Source: Hyperoodon ampullatus (Eukaryota > Chordata > Mammalia > Artiodactyla > Ziphiidae). From it: 64,000 nt of DNA. The translations under genes were made by a program, and so were the position numbers. Positions 10,400-19,829 of the stretch are shown here, one piece after another. Numbering within the stretch: position 1 is the stretch's first letter; each line of letters opens with the position of its first letter. The notes under the pieces were generated by a model that did no database searches, had not been told where the DNA came from, and was given only the letters and a program-made list of their open reading frames with translations. The DNA is taken from assembly GCA_949752795.1 (NCBI GenBank), contig OX457061.1:30880425-30944424 (forward strand). Direction: 5' to 3'.

Positions 10400-12110
10400 T
10401 AATATGAATCCAGTCCCGAACTATGTGCTGTTTTACTTCCATGAGCTGGTTGAGTAATGCCACCATGCCACCCTCTTCAAAGCTCAAATTTGAACTAAGT
10501 TAAAATTCACCTGCTTTTCCCACATTCCTTCCTATTCTGTCAATGGTACCATCAGTTTGCAAAATTGAGCAGGTTTTTTCTTTTCTCCTGGTGCTCCGCT
10601 CAGTGCTTATATTTTAGTTGGAGCAGTGGCTATAACATCTTAAAAGAGCTTGTCTGCAAACTCTGATGATAACCTGCACAGTACATCAAAACAATGCGCT
10701 TTGAGGTAATCTGCAGTTCAGTTTAGCTTTTCTCAGTGGTATCGTCAGCAACTTTAAAGCCCTGGCAGGTTTTATCAATGTAAATATAGTGTGTTTCCTC
10801 TTTGTAGTAGGAATTCACTTTTGAAATACATATAATTTATTTTCCCTCATAGTCTCTTGCTATGTTGTAGACTCTCATAAAAGAGTTTATTGACTTCCAA
10901 ACTGCTTCATCTCTTGTAGTCTGTTCTGGAATTATTTTCATTTTCTTGGCAGTGTCTGGTTATCATAATTTGCCATCAAAATAATTATCCTGTTTTTGGA
11001 TTTAGATAAAAGAAAAGCATCACATTCTATACTTACTTGTATTTTACTGTTGAAGGAGGAAATTATTGGCAAAATTATTTGTGCAGTATCAGATATGTGT
11101 TTCTAAGAATCTTAAGAACTCTTAGATATATTTATAGAACTCTTATAGAACTCTTAATTATTTTTTTTATTTGTGGCCACTACAAGTTACTTGCTAATAT
11201 TAGTAATTGCTCAACACAAGCCAATACATGATAGCCTTTGCCTAAAAATCTCTTTGAAGAGAACATAAAAGTGAGATAGTCATGAGTTTCTTTTTACAGC
11301 AGTAATCCTCCCTAAGATTCTTAAAATTTATTCCCAACTCTCCATAATTCGTTTGTTCTGTTATAACCTGACATAATTTCTATTCTTGTAATGTTAAACT
11401 TCAAAGTTCAGTTGTAAATCTTCAGATTTATGAAATGTTCTTTCCCATTGACAAACCAGTTTGAATGAAGGAGGCTTTTGAAAGATTACTTAGCAAATTG
11501 CCAAAAGTCTTTGTCGTTAATGGCTAGATCATCATTTCTCACAGCAGCGCTTTGGAGGCCAGGAGATTTCGCAAGTGCTCTGAAGTTCTGTGTCCTTTGG
11601 TTCTAACCTTAGAAATTGTGAGAGGGATGGAGGGGAATCTTTCTGGTTGAACAAACTGCCCCTCATACCTCTCTGACTTTAGGAGAGATTGGTCTTGTCT
11701 CTGGTCTCGTCCCATGTCTTCAAATTGAGAGCTAAGTATTTAACTGTGTTTTTCTAGCTCTCATATCTTGTCTCAGGAGTAATGAAAAACAATCAAGTGG
11801 TTCACAAATACTGGTTAACTTTTGAGAATGTTAACTGTTCTTCAACAGAATTTTATTAGTACTGTAGTCTCCTTCTGCTTTGTGAACTTTGAAGTCAGAG
11901 GGTAAAAATGAAATTTGAAGAGTGTCCAGCAAAGTAGACCTGCTCTAACTGGAATAAAAAAAGCACAGCATGAAGACAATTTATTTTTTTCTTCTTCTTC
12001 TGAATACTATGCTATTAGCATTGAAGATCCATTTCTCCAAATATGTAAATCAAAGTTAATATTAAAATTGGCTGGAAAGTAATGTAAAAATGGTGACACT
12101 TTTTGTATAC
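10400..12110. other. Intron 1 segment without recognised elements
   Basis: AT-rich intronic DNA. No gene, RNA or clear repeat recognised. Confidence 0.45.
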
Positions 12111-12114
12111 CTAT

Positions 12115-12290
12115 TTTTCACAGCCATTTTCATGTTTTAATTTCTCTAGTAACTCTGAAGTTGACTTTACTTCCATTTTACAGGGGAGGCAGTTGAGACT
12201 TGGACATTAGTTGAGACTTGGCTGAAGTCTCAGAGCTACTAAGGGATCAATCCAAACTTTACCCCAGGTCTTTTGAATGTGAGTCCTGTG
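12115..12290 (-). repeat. MIR SINE fossil with internal duplication
   Basis: Antisense MIR pattern ('acttccattttacaggggaggcagttgagac...ggctgaagtctcagagctac'). The phrase 'agttgagacttgg' appears twice (near 12192 and 12210), a small internal tandem duplication. Confidence 0.6.
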
Positions 12291-12904
12291 CTTTTCTTTC
12301 TACGTTCACATACATGCTTCCCATATCATAAATTGCAGTTCATTTTATCTTTAGAAAAGGTCCACTCAATAACATTTTGAATTAAGGAATGTCCAAGTTA
12401 AAGTCATGCCTTTTTGAACTTGCTGCAGTTACTAGCTGGAGAATGACATAATGTAATACAGCAAAACTAGTCCAGTTAAAAAGTTCCCAGGCTTAACAAA
12501 TACTACCAAATACTATTTGATGTGTTAATCCTATCATTTAGAAATGTTATTGGCTTAGAGGATATTTATTTATAGAAATATATTCTCTATTACTAGTAAT
12601 TGGTTAGTAGCTATTTTACTGTCTCCTTCCTCCCCAACCCCCCCCACCCCCAAAAGAAGAAGTAAATATTTCAATTTCATAATTTGGCTCAGATTTTGGG
12701 GGCTCTGGTTTATCTCTATTAGAGATAAACTAGGCCTACTATCTTTTCTATTGAGCTAAACTAGAATGTAGAGATAAGAAGTAGTCTAAGGTCAGAGAGA
12801 TACATTATGAGGTAGCTAGGACTAGAAACCTACTTAGTCACTTAATCTCTTGAGCTTTCTATAGTTAGTATTAATTCTTAATGTCTTAAGTCTTCTTATC
12901 TTTG

Positions 12905-13035
12905 CAACCTTGGCTCCACATAGGAAACACTTAGAGAACTTGAAAAAACACGGATTCCTGGGTCCTCCTTTCAGAGGTTCTGATGTCATTGGTCCAGGGG
13001 TATTTTTTAAAGTTCTCCTGGTGATTTTCATGTTC
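12905..13035 (+). repeat. MER5-like hAT DNA transposon fragment
   Basis: 'cacggattcctgggtcctcctttcagaggttctgatgtcattggtccaggggt' parallels the MER5A/B text ('cagattgctgggccccacccccagagtttctgattcagtaggtctggggt'). Confidence 0.6.
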
Positions 13036-13374
13036 TGCCTAGGTTAAAACCCACTCTTACACACCCTTTCTTTAGATAATTCCATCTCCTTCTCTGGTTT
13101 CCGTTACAATCCATATGCTGACAATTCCCAAACTAAACTACTGAACTGAAACCAGTTTTTTCCTGGCCTCTGAGCTATATATCCCCTGATTACTTAGCAC
13201 TTCCACTAGAATGTCTTGTAAGCAACTCAAACTCAGCATGTCAAAACTGAACTCAAAATTTGTAGGCACATACACACACATCTTTTTCAGTATCTTTGGT
13301 TCACTGAATGATACCAGTATCCTGGTGTGGAAACTGGAAACCGGAGGCACATAGGAAACCTGCCTCTTATTATT

Positions 13375-13986
13375 CCGTATCTGGTCACCATATCTTGCCT
13401 CTTTTACCTTCTAAACTCCACTACCAGCCCCCTAGTTTAGGCTTCTGTCATCTCTGGCCAGAACCTTGCTTCCATATCTCCCCATATTCATTCATGCTTC
13501 CTTCTAATTTTTCTCCATACCACAGTCTTAGTGATCTCTTTAAAAAAATCCAAAGCTGTGTGGGGATTGTGTCCCCCACCTACTTGAAACCCTTTAATGG
13601 TTTCTGATTGCTCTTAGGACAGAGACCAGAATCACGGATCCTAGCCAACGGTGCTGCATGGGCTGGTCTCCATCTCTCTCCAGCATCATTGTCACCTCAT
13701 ACCATGCTTCTCCTTACTCTTTGTGCTCGCTCCAACCTCACAGATTCTTCAGGAGACTGTATTCTTCTTTTAGAGCTTTTGCACATGCTTTTCACTTGTT
13801 TGGAAGGCTCTTTGCTTTTCTCCCTGGCCTTTGGCTGCCTGATACTCATCCTTTAAGTTTCAGCCTCAGAGTCACTTGTTTGGAAAAGGCTTCCTTGATC
13901 CTTCAAACCAGGCCATGTCTCCTCATTAAATTCTCACAGCCTTATGTATTTTCCCTATGAACACCTAAAGCAATATGCAGTTAATG
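13375..13986 (+). repeat. L2 LINE, 5' portion of an interrupted copy
   Basis: A long L2 3'-region copy: 'cctttaatggtttctgattgctcttagg', 'tggtctccatctctctccagcatcattgtcacc', 'agagcttttgcacatgctttt', 'actcatcctttaagtttcagc' and 'aaggcttccttgatcc' appear in consensus order. It is interrupted at 13987 by a hAT element and resumes at 14354. Confidence 0.75.
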
Positions 13987-13994
13987 TCTAGACT

Positions 13995-14345
13995 AGGAGT
14001 TGGCAAAACTACAGCCCATGGGCCAAATCTGGCCAGCTACCTGTTTTTGTATGGCTTGAAAGCTAAGAATGCTAAAAATGGTATCTATATATTTAAATGG
14101 ATGAAAAAAATCAAAAAGATTTTTACATGAGAAATTTATTTCATAAAAATTGTATAAATTTGAATTTCATTGTCTGCAAATAAAGCTTTATTGATAAAAC
14201 CACATGCATTCATTTATACATTGTCTATAACTGCTTTTATGCTACAGTGGCAGAGTTGAGTGGTTAGTTGTGACAGAGACCTTATGGCCTGCAAGTGTAA
14301 ATATTTATTCTGTGGCTCTTAGGGAAAATGTTTACTAACCCCTGG
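13995..14345. mobile_element. Non-autonomous hAT DNA transposon (MER-class)
   Basis: A complete element with imperfect terminal inverted repeats: left 'aggagttggcaaa', right 'tttactaacccctgg'. The 8-bp target duplications are 'tctagact' (13987-13994) and 'cctagact' (14346-14353), one mismatch, the length expected of hAT transposition. The interior ('cagcccatgggccaaatctggcc', 'ggcagagttgag', 'gacagagaccttatggcctgcaa') is a familiar mammalian MER repeat; I cannot fix the family name. It encodes nothing and splits an older L2. Confidence 0.75.
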
Positions 14346-14353
14346 CCTAGACT

Positions 14354-14440
14354 GAGTTGATGAGGAGAGGGACCATGACTGCTTTGTTCATTGCTGTTAT
14401 TCTCTGTGCTTAGTTGGTACCTGGTACCTGGTAGGTGCTC
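14354..14440 (+). repeat. L2 LINE, 3' portion of the interrupted copy
   Basis: 'tgatgaggagagggaccatgactgctttgttcattgctgttattc' then 'ggtacctggtaggtgctcgtgaaatatt' is the L2 3' terminus, continuing the copy at 13375-13986. Confidence 0.7.
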
Positions 14441-14548
14441 GTGAAATATTGGAACAAATTAGTGAATTTGTTCAAATCTCTTTCCTTTCATGGATGGATG
14501 TGGATAAACTCCAACCGTAGTGACTCTGATGTTTTAAAATTCAATATA

Positions 14549-14898
14549 GGGACTTCCCTGGTGGTTCAGAATCTGCCTTCCAATGCAGGGGACATGGGTT
14601 CAATCCCTGCAGGGAACTAAGATCCCACATGCCGGGGGGCGACTAAACCCACATGCCACAACTACTGAGCTCAAGCGCCTTAAGGAGAGAGCCCACGTGC
14701 CGCAAACTACAGAGCCTATGCGCTCTGGAGCCCGTGCGCCACAACTAGAGAGAGAGAACCCACACGCCGCAACTAGAGGGAAGCCCGCACGCTGCAACAA
14801 AGACCCTGTGTGCCACAACTAAGACCCGACACAGCCAAAAAATAAAAGAAATAAATTTTTTAAAAACGAAAAGTAGTTACTTATTAAAAAAATAAGTT
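14549..14898 (+). mobile_element. CHR-type SINE, long form (~330 bp)
   Basis: Starts 'gggacttccctggtggttca', followed by the tRNA-like head and tandem 'gtgccacaact(act)gag' blocks, and ends 'cagccaaaaaataaaagaaataaa'. An exact 12-bp duplication 'aaattcaatata' at 14537-14548 and 14899-14910 bounds the element and its A/T-rich tail. Confidence 0.9.
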
Positions 14899-14919
14899 AA
14901 ATTCAATATAAAATTTTTT

Positions 14920-15283
14920 TAGGGACTTCCCTGGTGACACAGTGGCTAAGAATCCGCCTGCCAATGCAGGGGACACGGGTTCGAGCCCTGGTCCCAGAAG
15001 ATCCCACATGCCACAGAGCAACTAAGCCCATGTGCCACAACTACTGAGCCTGTGCTCTAGAACCCGCGAGCCACAACTACTGAGCCCACGTGCCACAACT
15101 ACTGAAGCCTGTGCGCCTAGAGACTCTGCTCCGCAACAAAGAGAAGCCACTGCAATGAGAAGCCTGCACACCACAACGAAGAGTAGCCCCCACTTGCCGC
15201 AACTAGAGAAAGCCTGCGTGCAGAAACGAAGACCCAACACAGCCAAAAATAAATAAGTAAATTTAAAAAAAAAAAGGAAAAAA
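14920..15283 (+). mobile_element. CHR-type SINE, long form
   Basis: Starts 'agggacttccctggtgacac', with a well-preserved B-box region ('gggttcgagccctgg'), four 'ccacaactactga'-type tandem blocks and the end 'cagccaaaaataaataagtaaa' plus poly(A). It lies just downstream of the preceding SINE in the same orientation. Confidence 0.9.
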
Positions 15284-15335
15284 AAACCCCAAGGGCTTCA
15301 GTGTAAAAAAAATTTTTTTTAAGGACAAATACTTT

Positions 15336-15456
15336 TTTTTTTTTTTGACGGTGCCTGGCGGCTTGCAGGATCCTAGTTCCCCCACCAGGGATTGAACCCA
15401 GGCCCAGGCAGTGAAAGCACTGAGTCCTAACCACTGGACCGCCAGGGAATTCCATA
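15336..15456 (-). mobile_element. CHR-type SINE, short form
   Basis: Minus-strand body with poly(T) at its left end and 'ccactggaccgccagggaattcc' at the right. An exact 15-bp duplication 'aaggacaaatacttt' lies at 15321-15335 and 15458-15472. Confidence 0.92.
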
Positions 15457-15660
15457 AAAGGACAAATACTTTCGAAGAAGATTCTCAACAGAAGTTTTAG
15501 CAGCTGTCTTAAGCAGTTTGTCTGTTGCAGGTATACGTCTCCTGTGTGAAGCAAGTGTACTTGTAGAGGTGTAAGTTAGGGGGTGTTTTTTTTCCCCCGA
15601 TGGACTCCTCTCTGATTTCATATCAGCTGTATAGTAAGATTTACTTAAAAAAACATTTGG

Positions 15661-15876
15661 GGGCTTCCCTGGTGGCGCAGTGGTTGAGAGTCCGCCTGCC
15701 GATGCAGGGAAAATGGGTTCGTGCCCCGGTCTGGGAAGATCCCACATGCCGCGGAGCGGCTGGGCCCGTGAGCCATGGCCGCTGGGCCTGTGCGTCCGGA
15801 GCCTGTGCTCCGCAACGGGAGAGGCCACAACAGTGAGAGGCCCACATACCGCAAAAAAAAAAAAAAAAAAAAAAAT
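15661..15876 (+). mobile_element. CHR SINE, ~220-bp cetacean-type, young copy
   Basis: Full-length and little decayed: head 'gggcttccctggtggcgcag', B-box region 'gggttcgtgccccggtctgg', the blocks 'gccgcggagcggctgggccc' and 'ctccgcaacgggagaggcc', then about 22 A residues. It is one of four copies of this form in the window, the strongest hint of a cetacean source. Confidence 0.93.
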
Positions 15877-15899
15877 TTGGTTGATAAACTACTGGAATT

Positions 15900-17900
15900 T
15901 TTTTAAATAATATTACTTTTTCTTAGCTGCTCTCTATAACATCCTGCAATCAAATATTTAGACATTTATTTAGTAAGGAAACTATTAAAAGCTATTTTTA
16001 TCCTAATTTTTAAGGTTGCGAGATACACTGAAGATTGCTGAACAGACCTGTTTGATTTCTGGATACATTTGTATAATGTAAAATAAGGAAAACAGCAAAA
16101 AGATGGAAAAATTGAAAATATATGTTTACTTCAAGATAGCAGGGAAGGTATTAAAGTTTGCTTCTTTTTTTTGGTAGCATTATGATAATGGTAATGATAA
16201 TGATCTTGTAAGATTTTTCATTATGAATCACTTAAGATGATTCAGCTTTAAGAAATGAAAAACCTTAAATCTAAATAGCTAATACATGAAGGAAAACTTA
16301 TACTATCTCTTATAAGTTGAGAGGTAGGGTGGCTTCCAGCTTGGTTAATTCAGTGGCTTGATGATGTCAACACGGACCTGAGTTGTCCCTTTTTGTCATT
16401 TAAGGAAGTTAGTTTTTCCCTCACTTAGCTCCCCTTGTGATCCCAAGATGGATGTGACTCTCACAGACTCACGCTGAGCTGCCGGATCTCCAGTGCTTTT
16501 TCTTTCAGTAGGAGTTAGGGAGGGCTGCATACTCATCCCTAAACAATCTCTAGCAAGGGGGAGGCAAGGGCACTCTAACTGGCTTAGACTAACCAGGATT
16601 TCCCTCTGAGTCAAGTGGAGGGTAGAGCAATACCAGAGCGAAATTAGGACTCCGCCACTAAGGCTTGGGGGTGTTGGGGAGAGTGGTGACTGAGTAGGCA
16701 GCCAATGGTATCTGCTACATAGTTTTGTCATTTTCTTCTGCCTATAAAATCACACTTGTATGGTGTTTCCTAACATTTTGCTTATAGCTCCATTATAAAA
16801 CCTCACAGTTTATAGTTGAAAGTCACACAGTTATCTTCCTATTTCCCCAGTGCTACTGGTCTAGCCACTGCTGAAGCCCCGTCTTTCTCTTTTCCCCACC
16901 CCCACTGCTTCTTTCCCATTTTGAGGCAAGCATAGCTTCTGGATAAAGAAGAGCATTTAAGGTTGGAATAATGGTTAAATAGGTAATCAGTTTTCCCACA
17001 ACAGTGGGACCCAAGAGAAACTTGGGGGTTACTATAACCTCTTCCCTTTCAAGCTCTCAATTTCCTTTTCTACCTCTTCTCACTTCTTTGTGTGTTTATC
17101 TCTGTCCGATTGGTACTCATTTTTTCTTTCTTTTTCCCTCCTTTCCCCTAAAGTTTTCTTTTTCATCCCTTTTCTTTCTACCCCTACCTGATGCACTTAA
17201 GGGGCGGTAATACTGAGTGGAATATACTAGCATAGAAGAGGAGAAAGAGAGTGTCTTTTTTTTCCTCCTGTTTAATTTTGGGGTTTTTTGTTTTTGTTTT
17301 TTGGTATAGCAATAGTAAAACTGAAGATTCACTCATTATTTAGAATACCTCTATGATGTAAAGACCTCTCACAGTATAAAAATTGCTTCTTTACAGAAGG
17401 AGAATTAGTAAACTAATATGTAAATATGTTCAGTCTTGCTAATAATCAAATCAAATTAAGGGTACATAGACACCACTTTCATCTGTAACTTTGGTAGTTA
17501 ACAGGATAATATTAATTGCTCATGTGGTTTCAACTCAAGTATACTTTATTGATTTGCTGAATAAATGGTATGACCCTCTTGGGACACTGTTTGATGACAT
17601 ACATTGAAAGCCATAAAAAAGTTGACACCCTTTAGTAATCCAAAAGTATAGTAAATGCTAGATTACATGTGGCATTATTTGTAATAGCAAAATAGTTTAA
17701 CTTTAAACATAATATTGCTGAGGTAAAACTTTTCTTAATATAAAATTCAGTTGAATTTAGTCTGCTATATGTGTTTCACTTCACCATCCCCAACTAAATG
17801 ATCCTCCCTTAATGGGTAAGTAGCCTTCTGCCATCCTTTAAAGAAATCCTTTCCCTACTGCTGCTCTAAAAGGATATTAGAATCTGAGAATTAAACACCA
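15900..17900. other. Intron 1 segment without recognised elements
   Basis: AT-rich intronic DNA with pyrimidine-rich stretches near 17040-17190. No gene or clear repeat recognised. Confidence 0.45.
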
Positions 17901-17909
17901 TCTTGTACT

Positions 17910-18115
17910 GGCAGGAGTGTGGGCTGTATAGCCAGACCGTATGGCTCTGTCGCCAGCTGGATTATTTGGGCCAAATTCTTTAACATTTTGTGCCTCATTT
18001 TCCCCAGCTGTAAAATGGGAACAATAATAAAACCTATCTCACAGGCTTGTAGCAAACTGCACACCCCATGAAAATATCTTAGCCATTATGATATTAATGT
18101 AAACTAAGGCTCTTA
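17910..18115 (+). repeat. MIR SINE fossil
   Basis: Follows the sense MIR consensus: 'gtgtgggctgtatagccagacc', 'gggccaaattctttaacattttgtgcctcattttccccagctgtaaaatggg' and 'aataataaaacctatctcacagg'. Confidence 0.75.
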
Positions 18116-18289
18116 GATGTTCTCCTACCCATTAATACCCCCCTAAAAAAATCCTGTGTTTGGGTTTTGGAAAAAGGACCTCGACTTCCAAAATTTTTAA
18201 ACTGTGTCTGGAAGATGAGTGTTAAGGGTGAAATGAACCGCAATAAGGAGAGGCTAAATTGGGTGGTTAGGAGTTCAGTGGAGAAGTTA

Positions 18290-18860
18290 AGAAAGGATGG
18301 ACTAGTTGGAGAGTGGGCTTCCTGAAAATCATCCTTGATTTGGCTTTGAAGGATGGGTTTAGAAAATGTGGGAGGATAGACAGATTTTAGTATAAAGCAG
18401 GGACAAGAGAGGACATTCCAGTGAAAGGAACAGCTTGAACAAAGGCAAGGAAGCCTTTAACTGACTGCGTGTCCGTTTGCAAAGGAGACCTGGCCAGAAT
18501 AAAGAGAAATGTAACATGTAGGGAAGGCTACTATTCCAAGGGGAGAGAAATGGGCAGCCATGGAGGGTTTTTCAGAGAGTGTAAGGAGGATTAATCGGAG
18601 CCTTGCCTATTCCTGAAGTGAGAGAAAGGGAAACAGGCCGCCCTGGAAACCGTTCAGTAACTCGAACCAACATTGTAAATGGGAAACAGAAGAGACATTA
18701 TAGAATTGAAATAGGACAGATTCTCCTGACTTAATCTGGATATGTGGGATAACGGAGAGGGATAAAACCGGTTTAGAATACTGTATAGTGGAAGAAGGGT
18801 ATTATAATTGACAGACATGGGAGTTGAGATGGAGACTAGAATATGGGGAGGGGAAGATGA
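18290..18860. repeat. Ancient LINE-like repeat (possibly L2/CR1)
   Basis: Phrases such as 'gacattccagtgaaaggaacagcttgaacaaaggcaagg' and 'cagccatggagggtttttcagag' match a mammal-wide repeat text also seen near 29.4, 33.5, 36.4 and 59.3 kb ('cattccaggcagagggaacagc...ggagggttttgagcagagg'). Family assignment is tentative. Confidence 0.5.
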
Positions 18861-19084
18861 ATTTAATTTTGTGTGAACTGAGTTTGAGATGATATTAATA
18901 CTCCATGTAGCAATTTCCCATAGGCAGTTGAAGATCCAGAACTGGATTTCAGAAAATGTTCTAAGTCATATGCATAAAGGAGATGCTGTAAGGATGGGTG
19001 GTCTCCCAGGGGAAGGAAAGGGCATGGAATATGAGAGCAGACCACTGGGTTTTCCCTGCTTTCATTCCCTAGTTGTCTGCCCTC

Positions 19085-19166
19085 ATAGAATAAATTTCAT
19101 TTTATTCTTGCAACTCTGAGATGGGTATCAGTGTTAGCCCCATTTTACTGATTAAGAAACTGAGGC
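19085..19166 (-). repeat. MIR SINE, left part of an interrupted copy
   Basis: 'ttgcaactctgagatgggtatcagtgttagccccattttactgattaagaaactgaggc' is the antisense MIR core. It is cut at 19166 by a SINE/L1 insertion and resumes after 19728. Confidence 0.75.
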
Positions 19167-19298
19167 TCGGGAATTCCCTGGCAGTCCTGTGGTTAGGACT
19201 CGGTGCTTCCACTGCCTGGGGCCCGGGTTCAATCCCTGTGGAATCCCTAAGATTCCACAGTGTGGCCAAAAAAGGAAAAAAACAAAAACAAAAAAACA
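19167..19298 (+). mobile_element. CHR-type SINE, short form, 5' half of a composite insertion
   Basis: 'gggaattccctggcagtcctg' head, 'gggttcaatccctgtgg' B-box region, and a tail 'gtggccaaaaaagg' plus A-rich sequence. It has no target duplication of its own on the right side; it runs directly into an L1 3' end, and the two together are flanked by one duplication. Confidence 0.85.
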
Positions 19299-19727
19299 GC
19301 CTCCATTTGCTGCAACATGGATCGACCTAGAGATTATCATATTAGGTGAAGTAATCAGACAGAAAGACAAATATCATGATATCATTTATATGTGGAATCT
19401 AGGAAAAAAGTGATACAAATGAACTTATTTACAAACCAGAAATAGACTCACAGACATAGAAAACAAATTTATGGTTACCAAAGGGAAAAGGGGGAGGGGA
19501 TAAATTAGGAGTATGGGATTAACATATACACACGACTATAAATAAGATATATTAACAACAAGGACCTACTGTATAGCACAGCAAACTATATTCAATATCT
19601 TCTAATAACCTATAATGGAAAAGGATCTGAAAAAGAATACATATATGTGTTCTGAATCACTTTGCTGTACACCTGAAACTGACATAACATTGTAAATCAA
19701 CTATACTTAAATTGAAAAAAAAAAAAG
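19299..19727 (+). mobile_element. L1 3' UTR end, 5'-truncated, 3' half of a composite insertion
   Basis: Typical cetartiodactyl L1 3' terminal text: 'tgcaacatggatcgacctagagattatcat', 'atatgtggaatctagg', 'gacctactgtatagcacagc', 'ctttgctgtacacctgaaac', 'aactatacttaaattg' and then poly(A). The exact 12-bp duplication 'agaaactgaggc' lies at 19155-19166 (before the SINE) and 19728-19739 (after this poly(A)), so SINE plus L1 behave as one insertion into a MIR. Confidence 0.88.
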
Positions 19728-19800
19728 AGAAACTGAGGCGTAGAAGCTTAGGCAGCTTGCCCCAAGGCCCCCAAAGTAGTGTAAAGCCTGGGGTAGTTCA
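19728..19800 (-). repeat. MIR SINE, right part of the interrupted copy
   Basis: 'gaaactgaggcgtagaagcttaggcagcttgccccaaggc' continues the antisense MIR that stops at 19166. Confidence 0.7.
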
Positions 19801-19829
19801 AAATGTGCATTTCCTGCTGCACTGCATTC

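Noticed and set aside
14900..15250. Regular short repeats resembling a CRISPR-like array
   Set aside because: They are the internal tandem units of the long CHR SINE form in a mammalian genome; the spacing and sequence are explained by the SINE.
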